A stretch of 64,000 nucleotides of DNA from Protula sp. h YS-2021 (taxonomy: Eukaryota; Annelida; Polychaeta; Sabellida; Serpulidae): positions 101,190,439-101,254,438 of the forward strand of contig OX457025.1 of NCBI GenBank assembly GCA_949752745.1. The letters are read 5' to 3'. Positions within the stretch are counted from its first letter, which is position 1, and each line of letters starts with the position of its first letter. The position numbers were made by a program, and so were the translations under genes. The notes under the pieces are model-generated. The model saw nothing but the letters and a program-made list of their open reading frames with translations. It was not told where the DNA came from and did no database searches. Below, piece after piece: positions 9,095 through 19,745 of the stretch.

Positions 9095-10790
9095 ATATTC
9101 GCCATTTCACATTTTTAATAAGTGTTTATGTGTCAAGATGTGTACTAAATAAATTAAATTAGTACTAATATGACGTATTTGAAAAATTTAAAAAGGAAAG
9201 TTAAAATCCACCTGATGAATTACTTGTTTCAAATAACGTTGAGCCAAATGACAGGTGAAGAGAAAATGTAAGCCCATTGCTTGTGCTTGGTGCGCTTTGA
9301 ATCAGTGTTTCAAAGATGTTGTGTGAGTAACCAGACATAACCTACATTGTAGCAACATCTTTATGGGCTCTACCATATGATGATTTATAGATTCTGTGGA
9401 CGCTTTTAAATCAGTGTTTCAGAAATGCCGTGTAAGTAAACAGATATAAGCTGCACTACAACAACATCTTTATTAGCTCATGTATAAAACATAAATTCTG
9501 CCATACGATGATTACTTTATTTTAACAACCCCATCGTCCTGAAATAATCATAAACAATTGAAAGACATAATATGCGGCTACAACTTTACAACTCCTGTAA
9601 TGGGTAATGAGCGGTATTTGATAGTGGTACACTTCTACGCTTCCTTTCTCACAAACCACGTGACTTTCAGTCTTCTTATTCTTTGTTTTGGAATATAAGA
9701 AAAAGAGAGCCTACTTTTAAACTGGTAGTAGCGGCCGACGAATATAGTCGCTTCCATTTAGATAGCATTATATTTACGGGCTGAAAACGTTTCAGTCATC
9801 TGCCGCAGACTTATTGTTTCCAATTTCTACAAAATATATGTGATTTACACTTTTGAATATTTCTATAGGTTTTTTATTATTGCATGTGTTTTATGCTTTA
9901 TGCAACTAAACTTAGACTTGTTACATTTTTTGTAAAATTTAAAAATGATATTGCCCTAGCAACTGATCAACAAAGTTGCACAACCCAGTTGTGTTCAATT
10001 TCAACTGTTATCAGAGTACAATTAGTTGCCGTGGGTAGACTAGTAAAGTCAAAATAAATTCCATGTCTGCGGTATGTGTCAAAAATAATGAAATGATTGC
10101 AAATTACACCATTGCCCTTACATTCGGATGAAAAATTATGTGAATTAAATCAATAAACATGTGATGTCTCTTACGTGCAAAGCGTTGGTTGAACTTACTT
10201 ATTTTAATGGGTAAATTCTTTTTTTTATTTTGCTAAGGAATTTTTGTTTAATTTAAGGTTCATATCTAACATTAAATAATGTAGCACAGCAACTGCACAT
10301 AACTGGTTGAGACATTTTTATTGTCATGAAAATCAAATAACTAAAAATACCATGTTATTTATAAATACCTCAAAATATGGATTTAACTAAAACAGAGAAT
10401 AAATTAGTCAAGCTTTTCATGGTTCAGTTAAGAAAACGTTTTTGCTTTTGTCTAAATTTATTGAAAAGTAAGCACACTATTATTACAATACCACTGTTTA
10501 TGGTGGATGGAACTATCTATCTTTTCCTTCCACAGCCCTAACAAATTTATTCATCACCTTCCTAAAAAGCAATAAAATTTACTTGTTTCATACGGCAGTG
10601 TGTTAATTACAAGTACGACCATCTGGTATGGAGTGCGCTTGAAGGGATTTTTTCAGCAAGTAATTTTGTATCCACATTTTAAAGGCGTTTTTATAGAATT
10701 TTTCACTGCTTGCACAAAGCGTTCGTTTTACATATCAATGAAAACCCTTTCCATAAACCCATACAGTAATTTTGTCATTTTTATATGTTT
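9095..10790. repeat. Duplicated segment, copy B (empty-site version)
   Basis: Diverged homologue of 3512-4313 plus 6942-7330 without the TIR element. Around 9240-9500 it has an extra internal repeat ('atcagtgtttca.agatg' with 'acatctttat.agctc'). The empty target is GCTTTT at 10412-10417. No gene is visible. Confidence 0.65.
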
Positions 10791-11700
10791 ATGAAATTAC
10801 TTCTCAAAATGCGATTAAACGCATGAAAATGTTAATTGTTCTCTATTACAATTCCATAATCTGTATAAAACATGGTATGTAAAGTTACACAAGACTATTG
10901 AACGGGTCTTACCTTGAAGATGAAAAGCAAAACATATTACACACATTGCTTGGTAAACATCAATCATCATGATTGTGTATGCACAAATAAGTACAGTGTG
11001 CTTAAACACTTGCTGTTTGTGCTATCTCTTTGAATAACATGTAAAGTACTTGTATGGATATGTGTATGTTTGTAGGAGAGTATGATCTTTACAAAGCACA
11101 ACACTGTCGAAAGCGCCATCAATCTTTAATTTGATGCAGAGCTTATTTAAAGTATAACAGGTTGCATGTATAGAAAAGTGTGACTATTAGATATTCTGCA
11201 GTACTAATTAAAGAATAACATATCGCACATTGCTACAAGTGTCATTTTATTGCTATATTGAGGTGAACTAACTTAAATGCACAGTTGCGACGATGTTACT
11301 GGATAGTCTGTATGTGGGAAGTAGCAAAAGAATATGAGATTGTATTAAAGGAGCAGCTTATTTACTTTGCTTTGAAACGGATACAGCATCTAATTAACAA
11401 ATAGTAAGACAGGCAGTATTTTTGTAGTACTCGCGGAAAACTACATAGTGATATTATAGAATATTATTTGTTTAACAAGTAATATGTTTAAACTTGGAAA
11501 CTGTGCAGCTTAAGGAATATTCATTATATCGCGTATTTTTCACTTACATGTTGAAATTTATTTCCTGTTATAGCTATAGTATGTGATAGAGATCAATATG
11601 TGCAAACTTACCGACGGTATCCAACTTTCTGCGATTCAGGGTGACGAACTCCCTCGCGGATACTTAAGTTCCATCAGTTTTCAGTGATGGTTTCACAGTA
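10791..11700. other. Non-coding stretch
   Basis: Nothing recognisable: no conserved protein, splice chain or clear repeat. Confidence 0.5.
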
Positions 11701-11750
11701 GGTGGGCCAAAAACGCAGAGATAACGCTTTTGCACGTCTTTAAAGCACAG

Positions 11751-12032
11751 CTAGGGATCAGCAATTGGGTATTTTCCCCAGAAATCTCTGCGACGATTAG
11801 GTCTTTCGATATTCAGCGGTGGTCTTTGTGGCAAACTTGGCCAAGCCAGCCCAGTTGACGCTCTTTCATGCGTGCGTTTGCTGTTGAGAAATGTCGCTCT
11901 TCGCAGGGGATTTTGTTCCTCCAACTGATATCGTACAGAGGCATGCATCGGAGATAAAGCTATTTGGCTTCTTTTCTTGCTGGGAGTAGTTTGTCCTGTT
12001 TCACCACATAAGGAAGCGTATTGAAGATGCAT
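11751..12032 (-). CDS. Possible small ORF or exon, 93 aa, unknown
   Basis: A minus-strand frame with ATG at 12032 in a fair context (acaaacATG) and TAG at 11751. It is noticeably more GC-rich and less repetitive than its surroundings. The protein is basic, with KKRSQ, RRATFLNSKR and PNRRRDFWGKY, and has no domain I recognise. Downstream on the same strand, near 11607-11612, is a good donor-like GTAAGT, so the region may be part of a transcribed locus. A chance frame or a fragment of an unknown element is equally possible. Confidence 0.25.
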   Translation of the reverse strand: MHLQYASLCGETGQTTPSKKRSQIALSPMHASVRYQLEEQNPLRRATFLNSKRTHERASTGLAWPSLPQRPPLNIERPNRRRDFWGKYPIADP

Positions 12033-12119
12033 GTTTGTAAATTGTTACCTTGGTTTTTGGTCAATTTTAGGGTTTTCTATGCCAGTTTTGTGAGTCTGGG
12101 TTGTCGTTAAGAGTTGTCG

Positions 12120-12960
12120 TTGGTGTATATCATATATCATATATCATTTATTAAACATTTAACCAAAACACAATAAAATGCTGAAAAAATCAACCACGGT
12201 AAAACTGTAGCTTGGATTTGGCTTTCAGGTTAAATATAGAGGGAATGTTATATGAATTGCACTTAATAATGGCACATTTGTCTGTAATGGTGAACATCAG
12301 ATACAAAGCAGAATCAAATAGACAGCAGTGAGTAGAAAATGGTTCCATACGGTGCTGAGAAGGTTTTAAACTATCTAGAAATGGTATATATTGTTACAGT
12401 AAGATGTTAAAAAGTTTACATAACAATAACGAAACCTTTGAATACTGCGTGCTTTCCTCCTAAAAGTCCCACAATTCCGTATTGTTCTAGATACTCTATT
12501 TTTCGGCATTGTTTATGCACGACGAAACAAATCTCACCGTAACTTGATGTATAGCTTGCCGACATTTTACAACAGGAACATTCAAGAATATGAGAGACAT
12601 CAGGGAAATTAAAATCAGACCTTAAGTATATTTTACTACAAAGTCACATTGAATAGTTCACAACATTTTAGACCTCCTCAAAACGTTTTAATCTCAAATA
12701 TAACAATGTTTAACCTCTACACAACAATGTTTTTAACGCTTAACACAAAGCATATAACTTCGACGCTTGATATCAAAATACACACCAATAAAAAGTTTCA
12801 ACGTTTTAAAAAGCTTGGATGGCTTAAGAGGGAGTTTTATAATAGGTCATCATATTCAGGATAAGTTTATAGCATTTGCAACTCTTTAAGTCATTTCTGT
12901 TAATTCAAGTCTTTGCTTTTATAATTGCGTTATACAGAAATACTGTAGCAGAGCAACTCA
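12120..12960. other. Upstream region of the transporter gene
   Basis: Begins with a short 'catatatcat' repeat (12128-12148). The rest is AT-rich with no recognisable coding. It must contain the promoter and 5' UTR of the transporter, but I cannot identify a specific site. Confidence 0.35.
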
Positions 12961-12962
12961 AA

Positions 12963-15900
12963 ATGAACCAAGAAAAGGGCAATAGATCAAAGGAACGATC
13001 TGACGCAGGGTGGGGGTACGCATGCGTATTTGGTATGGTTATTTGTATGGTAATAAATTTTGTTATTTCTTACATACCTTAAAGTAATTTTAATTTAATA
13101 GTCTTTACATATCTACTTAACCTGCTAACAAAGGCTTTCTTTGAAATTAAGCTGTCACTGAAATGCTTATATGTAAAATATTAATGTCAAATTTTTATCA
13201 GACAATATATCACAGCGCATTTATGTTCATGTGATGTCCATTCTCGGTATTAAAACATTGAGATATGCAATTATCAGCAGAAAAGTGGCAGGAATTTATA
13301 ATTTAAAGGAAGTACGTAAATATAAAATAAATTTTACACTAGGAAATGTTTATGTTCAAGATGCTGTTTGGTCTAACGGTCCATGCATTTGGTCTCCTTT
13401 ACATTATTTTGTTGAATGAATTCCAAACCACCGCCACCATTGCATCTTTACTAGGAGCCGTTAACATACTAACCTGGGGATTTTTCGGTAAGAAAATTTG
13501 TCTTTCAGATCAAAAATTTTAAACATTAGATAGTTCCAAGTAAAACTACAAGTTATATATTAAATCATAAGTCGTAGGTTTATAATATCCCAAACAAAAA
13601 TTTCATAAATGCATTTAACCCTAATTTCTTTATTTTTAGGGCCAGTTGCTTCAATGATTTGCACAAGATACGGTTGTCGATGTGCAACTGCATTTGGAAC
13701 AGCATTTCAGTCTCTGGGATTTATTTGCACTGGTTTTGCTCCAAATGTGTTCACCGTCTTCTTTTCTTTTGGCCTTCTCGTTGGTAAGTTGCTGCAAATA
13801 ATGCTTAATCTGTACTTTTGCCAGCATCACATTTTGTATAGTATTACTTTTGTATACAGCTAGGAATTGTAGAAAGGTAAGACATATAGACTACTAGAAC
13901 TTGTGGAAACCAAGATTTGTGGAAATCTAGCACTTGTAGGACTTGTTGAATATTAGGGCATGTGGGAAGGTAGAATTTGTTGGAAGCTGGAACTTGCAGA
14001 AAGCTGGGACTTATTGAAAGACAGGACACGTAAACAGCTAAGATGTGTAGAAAGTTAGTACTTGTCTATACCTAAGAATTATAGAAAACCAGTACATGTA
14101 GAAACCTAGGAAATGTAGAAGGTAGATCAGGCAGATTGTAAGCAATTCCAGAAAGCCAAGACTTGTACACAGCTGCCTTTGGAAAGCTAGGACTTGCAGG
14201 TGAAAATTTCGCTTAAATTTTAAGTTAGATATTGGTGGTTCTTCGTATCTTCATGTTTTCATTGTTTTCCGATGATTGTACCATTTGCCAATTTTATTAT
14301 AGGAATATATTTGATAAAGATCTTGTGCTTTAGGAATGGGAACTTCTCTCTGTACAGCTGCATCTTATCTCATTGTGAGTCAATATTTCAACAAGAGACG
14401 TGCGCTCGCGACAAGTTTTGGCTCCAGCGGTAGCTCATTGTCTGCCATAGCTCTTCCCATGTCGGTAAAATGCATAATGAATCATTACGACTTTGCTGTA
14501 AGTGCTAAAAAGTGAATCAATACGACTTTGATGTGAGCGGTATTGAATACTTACGGTTTATGTGAATTTGTATCGCTTAGCTAAAGTCTTTATTCATCAA
14601 GAATGACAACAGTGCTGTAAAAGCTGTCGAATTTTTATGATCTTGATATCCATTGTGATTAAATACGAGTTTGCTGTGAGCATTAATCAATTAGCTACGA
14701 TAGTGGAATCAATTAACGATATCTATATACAACTTGAAACCATAATTTTTTGGAAACTATGTAAGATATTTCTAAGCATCATATTCTGTAAATGGAGTCA
14801 AGCAGTAATGCTAATGCGTACATCTTAAATCAATATGTTTGGTTAGCTATGATGCTACTTGTTTATCGGTGAAGAACAAAATCTTTTTAAACATGTGGTT
14901 TAGGCGTAGGAGACAATGATTTAGGCTGTTGTCCTTTTGACCGTTAGCCCATCATGGACTGTTACTCTCATTGATAATCTGGCTTTTGTGATTGTTATTT
15001 TGATCTTAACCCGTTTTCTCAACCAGCAAGGCAAGGCCGTTTTCTCAACCAGTCATCACCTCATTTCGAATACGGCTTAAAATTTTCAAATGCACGCCAA
15101 CGGTTGATTTAGGGATCACTCAGAAAATTCAAAACGCCCGCAATCTTGCACTTTTCCTCATATTGTTTTCTTTTGGCGGGACTCTTTAGACATAGGATTA
15201 CATGAAAAATCATAATTAAGGCAGCTCTAGGTTGAGTATCAAATTCTAAAATGACGTCCAGTCACCATTGGACCATTTCATCCACAGTTCGTTGTTAACG
15301 CAATAAGCAAAAATTAGTCGAAAGAGCATCGTAAGAATTTTAGGCACAGCTTAACCATTTATGTTTCATATTTGAGCTGTGGTTTGATAATTCACATAAC
15401 TTGACACCTTGTATTCATCTGCAGTTTCCTGTAACCAGGATAGCACACAAACTACTTGACATCTTGGAGACAAAGTTGTATATGTGTGTCTGTTGAAACA
15501 TCAGCTATCTAACTCAAGCCATTGCTCATCTTTCGTTTATAAGGTCTTGTGGCCCTCCTTGATCAGAGTCCGGTCTGAATGAAGGCTGCATCCTCGACTA
15601 TGGCTTGTTGTATGTAGGAAATGGCCCGCTAAATATTATAATATATCATTTGTTATGCAGGACAATAAAATTAAGAAATCTTACACACAAAGTGACATTC
15701 CGAGTACATGAGTAAACAAGTAAGAAAGAGTAGCAAAAATATTATTTATTTTATTATTCTTTTACAATATACAATTACCGGAAAAACATCTCCAGTAGAA
15801 ACATCCTCTTGTCTGTTTTGTGGTGAATTTTGGAAAGTGAAAACAGTTTCTAATATATATTATATAGCTCTGAGTTCGCCAACATAAACTCTGCAAATAA

Positions 15901-18297
15901 TTAACAGTGAAACAATTACTTTTTAAAACCCACTTTGCACTTCTTAAATTGAATGTTTTAATATATTAAATAAAGCAACGCCTTGGTCTTACTTTTTATA
16001 GGCACAATGGTTATCTTAGGAGGCATTTGTCTGCACGGCTTTCTAGCTGCTTCCCTTTACAGACCACTCCCTCCAGAGCCAGTGTCACCAGATAATACAG
16101 AAAAGGCAGAAGAGTTTGACTCACTGAATTCTAAGAACGTCTTATGTAATGACGAAAATCCGACTCATAGCATTTTACCAAATAGCAGATCAGTTGATCA
16201 ATATTCAGAACAGAAGAAATTTCTACTAGCTTCTAAAACCGATGAAACTCTTCATAATACAAAGAGACAAAGACACATATGTTGTTTGAAATTCAAGTGT
16301 ATTTCGACGATCAAACACAACCCTATTGTAATGTGTCTGATGTTGGTGAACTTAAGCGCTAGCATGCAACACGGAGTGGTGACCTCTTTCACACCGAGTC
16401 TTGCCATTGAGAATGGAGTGTCTCATTCCTTAGCATTTTTATTGATCACCTGGTCTGGGATAATTGACGCAGTGGGAAAATGTGTGACAGGGTTCGTTAT
16501 GGACTTTGTTAAAACACATATTTAATATGATGAAAACCCCATTTTTTATATTCTTTGTCTTGGTTTCATAAAATTTTTATCTAGGCATAGAAGCATATAC
16601 TCTGAGCTATGGCTAATAGATCAATACATGAATAGAGCCAACAGTATGTTAAATGGAATAGCCTGGTACCGCTCGAAATACGTACGGATAACTATTTATT
16701 CTCGTGCACAGTTTTGGAGATATTTTGAATGTTTGCTATTGGTACGTTGTTTATATCACACTTTCAGTGTGCTGTATGGCAAACAGTGTCCAGAATTATG
16801 CCTTTATTCTTGGCACTTTACTGTGTGCTGTATGACAAGTAATCTATGAGATTTGGCACTATTCATTTTTCTGCTTACTGTATAGTAAGAAGTGTTTTGG
16901 ATTGCACGTTAACCATGCCACATTCTTGTGTAATACAACAAGTAGTGTGTGTGCTTGAATCTTGGCGCTTGTGCTACATGTCAAGTATTTTATGAGATTG
17001 TGGCATCAATCTTGGTACCTGTGATGTATGACCAATAGTGTATGGTGGCATTCCGTTGATTTGATTATGATACCTTTTCTGTGAACTATATTGACAGCGG
17101 TGTAGTGTATAGCTTTGCTCTTTGATAACTGCTGCAATGTTTGCTTATGAGGCAGTGTAGCATTTTTCTGCATATTTTGTGCTTCGCTAGTATTACCACT
17201 GGCAGCATTTTGATGTGTTGGCTCATTGTCTGTGGGAGGCTTGCATCGCCATGATTTTGACGGTCTGTATCACTGGTGCACTGATAACGACAGAATTTTG
17301 TTTCTCTCTACAGGTAACCTACGGAATTGTTGCACTGACAAGCGGGATCTGTTGTTTTGTGATTCCACTTTACTCGAAGTTCTTTTACTATGTTATTGTT
17401 TATGGCCTTTCTGCTTTCTTTACAGGTAGTATAAAATATTTTAAAATTTCACTTTTTTACAGAACACATGTGATTGTTCGAATTACTAACAGTAAAGAAA
17501 ACACATCTAACTTGACAACAAAACACCAATAACGGTTTCTGTAATTTTAATCCACCTGCGTTTGTAATTTATTTAAATTTACAAAGTCTTCTTTTAGCCT
17601 ATTTCTACATTTGTTTTCAAAAGAGCAATAGAGTTTTCAAACTAGAGAACACTCTGGTTGTGCAGCAGGTGGTGCTATTCCTTCGTGAATGTCCGTGTCC
17701 TGATTAGATCGTATCATGGCTAACAATTTCTATTCGTTTCAGCGATTTATAGAATCCTTAATGCTTATCTTTCTTTCAAATATTTGCTAGCAAAATCCAA
17801 GCAATAATTTTACTATAAATTTTTGCAGGACCAATATTTGCGCAGCGATCTACGCTCTTACTGAATATATTGAGTACAACGGAAATGCCAGTCATATTTG
17901 GAGTATTACAGTGTTGCAATTCCATAGGAATGACTGCCGGGAGAGCTTTAGGAGGTTTATATCTTATATAAATTGTTTCAGATACAAAGATCCCATTTTT
18001 GTAGGTGGCTATTACCGCATAAGGTTTTTGATACAAATTTTCTGTTATTCCGTTTCTGTGATATTATTTATACCATACCTATTAAATTAGAAAGGAAATT
18101 CCTCTTGTTATGTGATCACAAAAATTAATTTTGTTACATCAGGTATCCTGAGGGACATAACAGGAGCGTATAACTCAGCTTACTTCATCGCGAGCGTTGT
18201 GTCTGTTTTGTCATCAGTGATATTTCTCTTCTGTGCAGCATGCAAGAAAAAGAAGCGCGATCCTGTAGAACATGAATTATCTGTGGTGACAATATGA
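12963..18297 (+). CDS. Monocarboxylate-transporter-like (SLC16, MFS) protein
   Basis: Eight exons: 12963-13049, 13361-13487, 13640-13783, 14334-14497, 16002-16507, 17314-17425, 17829-17954, 18143-18297 (stop). About 473 aa, the usual size for SLC16. Exon 1 ends with the first SLC16 signature in altered form (SDAGWGYACVFG against DGGWGW) at the start of TM1. Exons 2-4 give TM2-TM5, with the second signature YFNKRRALATSFGSSGSS. Exon 5 gives TM6, a long charged cytosolic loop, then TM7-TM8. Exons 6-8 give TM9-TM12 and a basic tail (CKKKKRD). Family members move monocarboxylates, thyroid hormone or aromatic amino acids across the plasma membrane, usually with protons. The substrate here is unknown. 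Exons 1-4 are mutually in phase and so are 5-8, but exon 4 ends in phase 0 and exon 5 needs phase 1, so one base is missing at the junction. The exon 5 donor (GTTAAA) is weak. An in-frame ATG at 12876 is possible but adds an odd hydrophobic leader. Confidence 0.85.
13861..14200. repeat. Degenerate ~16-18-bp repeat in transporter intron 3
   Basis: About 18 diverged copies of a unit like 'ctaggacttgtagaaag' fill much of intron 3. No coding. Confidence 0.7.
14479..14680 (+). repeat. Three degenerate copies of the exon 4 donor junction
   Basis: The exon 4 end plus donor ('tacgactttgct|gtaagt', about 14487-14503) recurs as 'tacgactttgat|gtgagc' (about 14521-14538) and 'tacgagtttgct|gtgagc' (about 14663-14681), each preceded by a 'gaatcaa' or 'gattaaa' variant. 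All three keep GT at the matching position. Confidence 0.55.
14690..15995. other. Remainder of transporter intron 4
   Basis: No extra exon is seen that would repair the phase mismatch between exons 4 and 5. The sequence is AT-rich and unremarkable. Confidence 0.45.
16700..17220. repeat. Degenerate ~60-70-bp repeat in transporter intron 5
   Basis: Repeated variants of 'tgtgctgtatg.caa.tagtgt' and 'ttggcact/ttggcgctt' recur about six times. The unit is too diverged to set exact borders. Confidence 0.5.
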
Positions 18298-18342
18298 CCC
18301 TGTATTATAATGACGTCGTTATGGAAGTTTTTCACTTACAGC

Positions 18343-18391
18343 CTCTATCTACCTATCTATCCATCTGTCTGCCTGTCTATCCATCCATCTG

Positions 18392-18427
<36 letters not shown>

Positions 18428-18530
18428 CCTATCTATCTATCTATCTATCTGTCTATCTATCTATCTATCTATCTATCCGTCTGTCTATTGGTATAACTGC
18501 CTGTCTGTTTTCTGACTGTCTGTCTGTCTG
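18343..18530. repeat. (TATC)n/(TGTC)n microsatellite
   Basis: A tetranucleotide run directly downstream of the transporter stop codon, in its presumed 3' UTR or just past it. Confidence 0.95.
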
Positions 18531-18590
18531 TCAGTCGCTTATGTATCTCTTCCACGATCTTATAATCTCCCTCTATTAATCTATCTGACT

Positions 18591-18595
18591 CTCTG

Positions 18596-18675
<80 letters not shown>

Positions 18676-18676
18676 T
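18591..18676. repeat. (CT)n microsatellite
   Basis: An almost pure CT run of about 80 bp. Confidence 0.95.
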
Positions 18677-18710
18677 TAAACTAATCGACGAAATGATTTG
18701 ATTGGATAAT

Positions 18711-18813
18711 TTAATAGACTGCACTGGTAGGAAAGTGGCACATTCTTCACTCCCATAAAGCATAATAGACTGCACTGGTAGGAAAGTGGCACATTCTTCA
18801 CTCCCATAAAGCA
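18711..18813. repeat. Perfect 51-bp tandem duplication
   Basis: A block starting 'aatagactgcactggtagg' is present twice in direct succession (from about 18711 and 18762), apparently identical, so it is recent. Confidence 0.9.
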
Positions 18814-19745
18814 GTTTTCAAATAGTTTATTTAATATAAAAGAAGTTAAAATTTCTTGTTAGTATTTTTTTCATGGTTAGGTGTACATGCAAGTAGATTG
18901 TACTATAAGCGGCGTTTTTATTAAGCTTGAATATTTTCAACCAGTACACATGACTGTGTACTTCAATAACGTTGCATTTTTATGCCTGAAGTTACGGTGA
19001 AACATTATGTTTTTCCTTGAAAAGCAACTTTCAAAAACTAATGAGTCAACTGAAAAACTTTCTGCTAAGACTGCTAAATGACAGGTCGCAGGTCAAATAT
19101 TTCACTCCCTTTCTCGAATGATAACACCGTTGCTTGCTGGCCTCCCTGGTGAGTTCCTTGCCCTTCCGCTGCACGAAGCTTGGTAGTTGTCAGAGCAAGG
19201 CTATAAAATGACGGTCTCATGGAGAAGCTCTCATGGTGTTAGCTAAAGTAAGCGTTGCAAAATTCCTTTTCTAATAACGTGCTCGGACAGTAGATGTAGA
19301 CAGTTTCAGCTTCAATTGATACTATTGTGCTTTCACAGAAGAATCTTTACATAGATTGATATGGTTGAAGAAAAGTGAAGTATTCGGACTGCTTTGTCTA
19401 TTACATGTTCGCCAAAACCCTTCAATAGATACTCTGATTTGACCTTGACGAAAAAGCACTAAAAGACAACTTATGAAAAGGAGAGTTTGGTCGATTTAAA
19501 ATACACGGCGAATAGAGATTTCCGGTACTCTTTCTGTCTTACCCCTTCTTTGGGGTCAAACCTACTGCCTGATCTCCTTCTATTTCTATCCTGCTCAACC
19601 TCTGCTTGGCTTATTGATTTACCCATCACCTCATCATAAATTTTGTAAATCCAAAGCTTTCGCCGTTTTGAAATGTCCTACAACTGTATTAGGCACACTG
19701 GAATTTCACACAACTGGATTTCTTCTTAGTTATTCTTACCAAATT
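18814..19745. other. Non-coding stretch
   Basis: No gene, RNA or repeat is recognised. Confidence 0.45.

Noticed and set aside
12876..12962. Upstream ATG for the transporter adding 29 residues
   Set aside because: It would place an additional hydrophobic stretch before the charged N-terminus. SLC16 proteins normally begin with a short hydrophilic segment, as given by the ATG at 12963.
18294..18579. LSIYLSIYLS open frames after the transporter stop
   Set aside because: Products of the TATC microsatellite.
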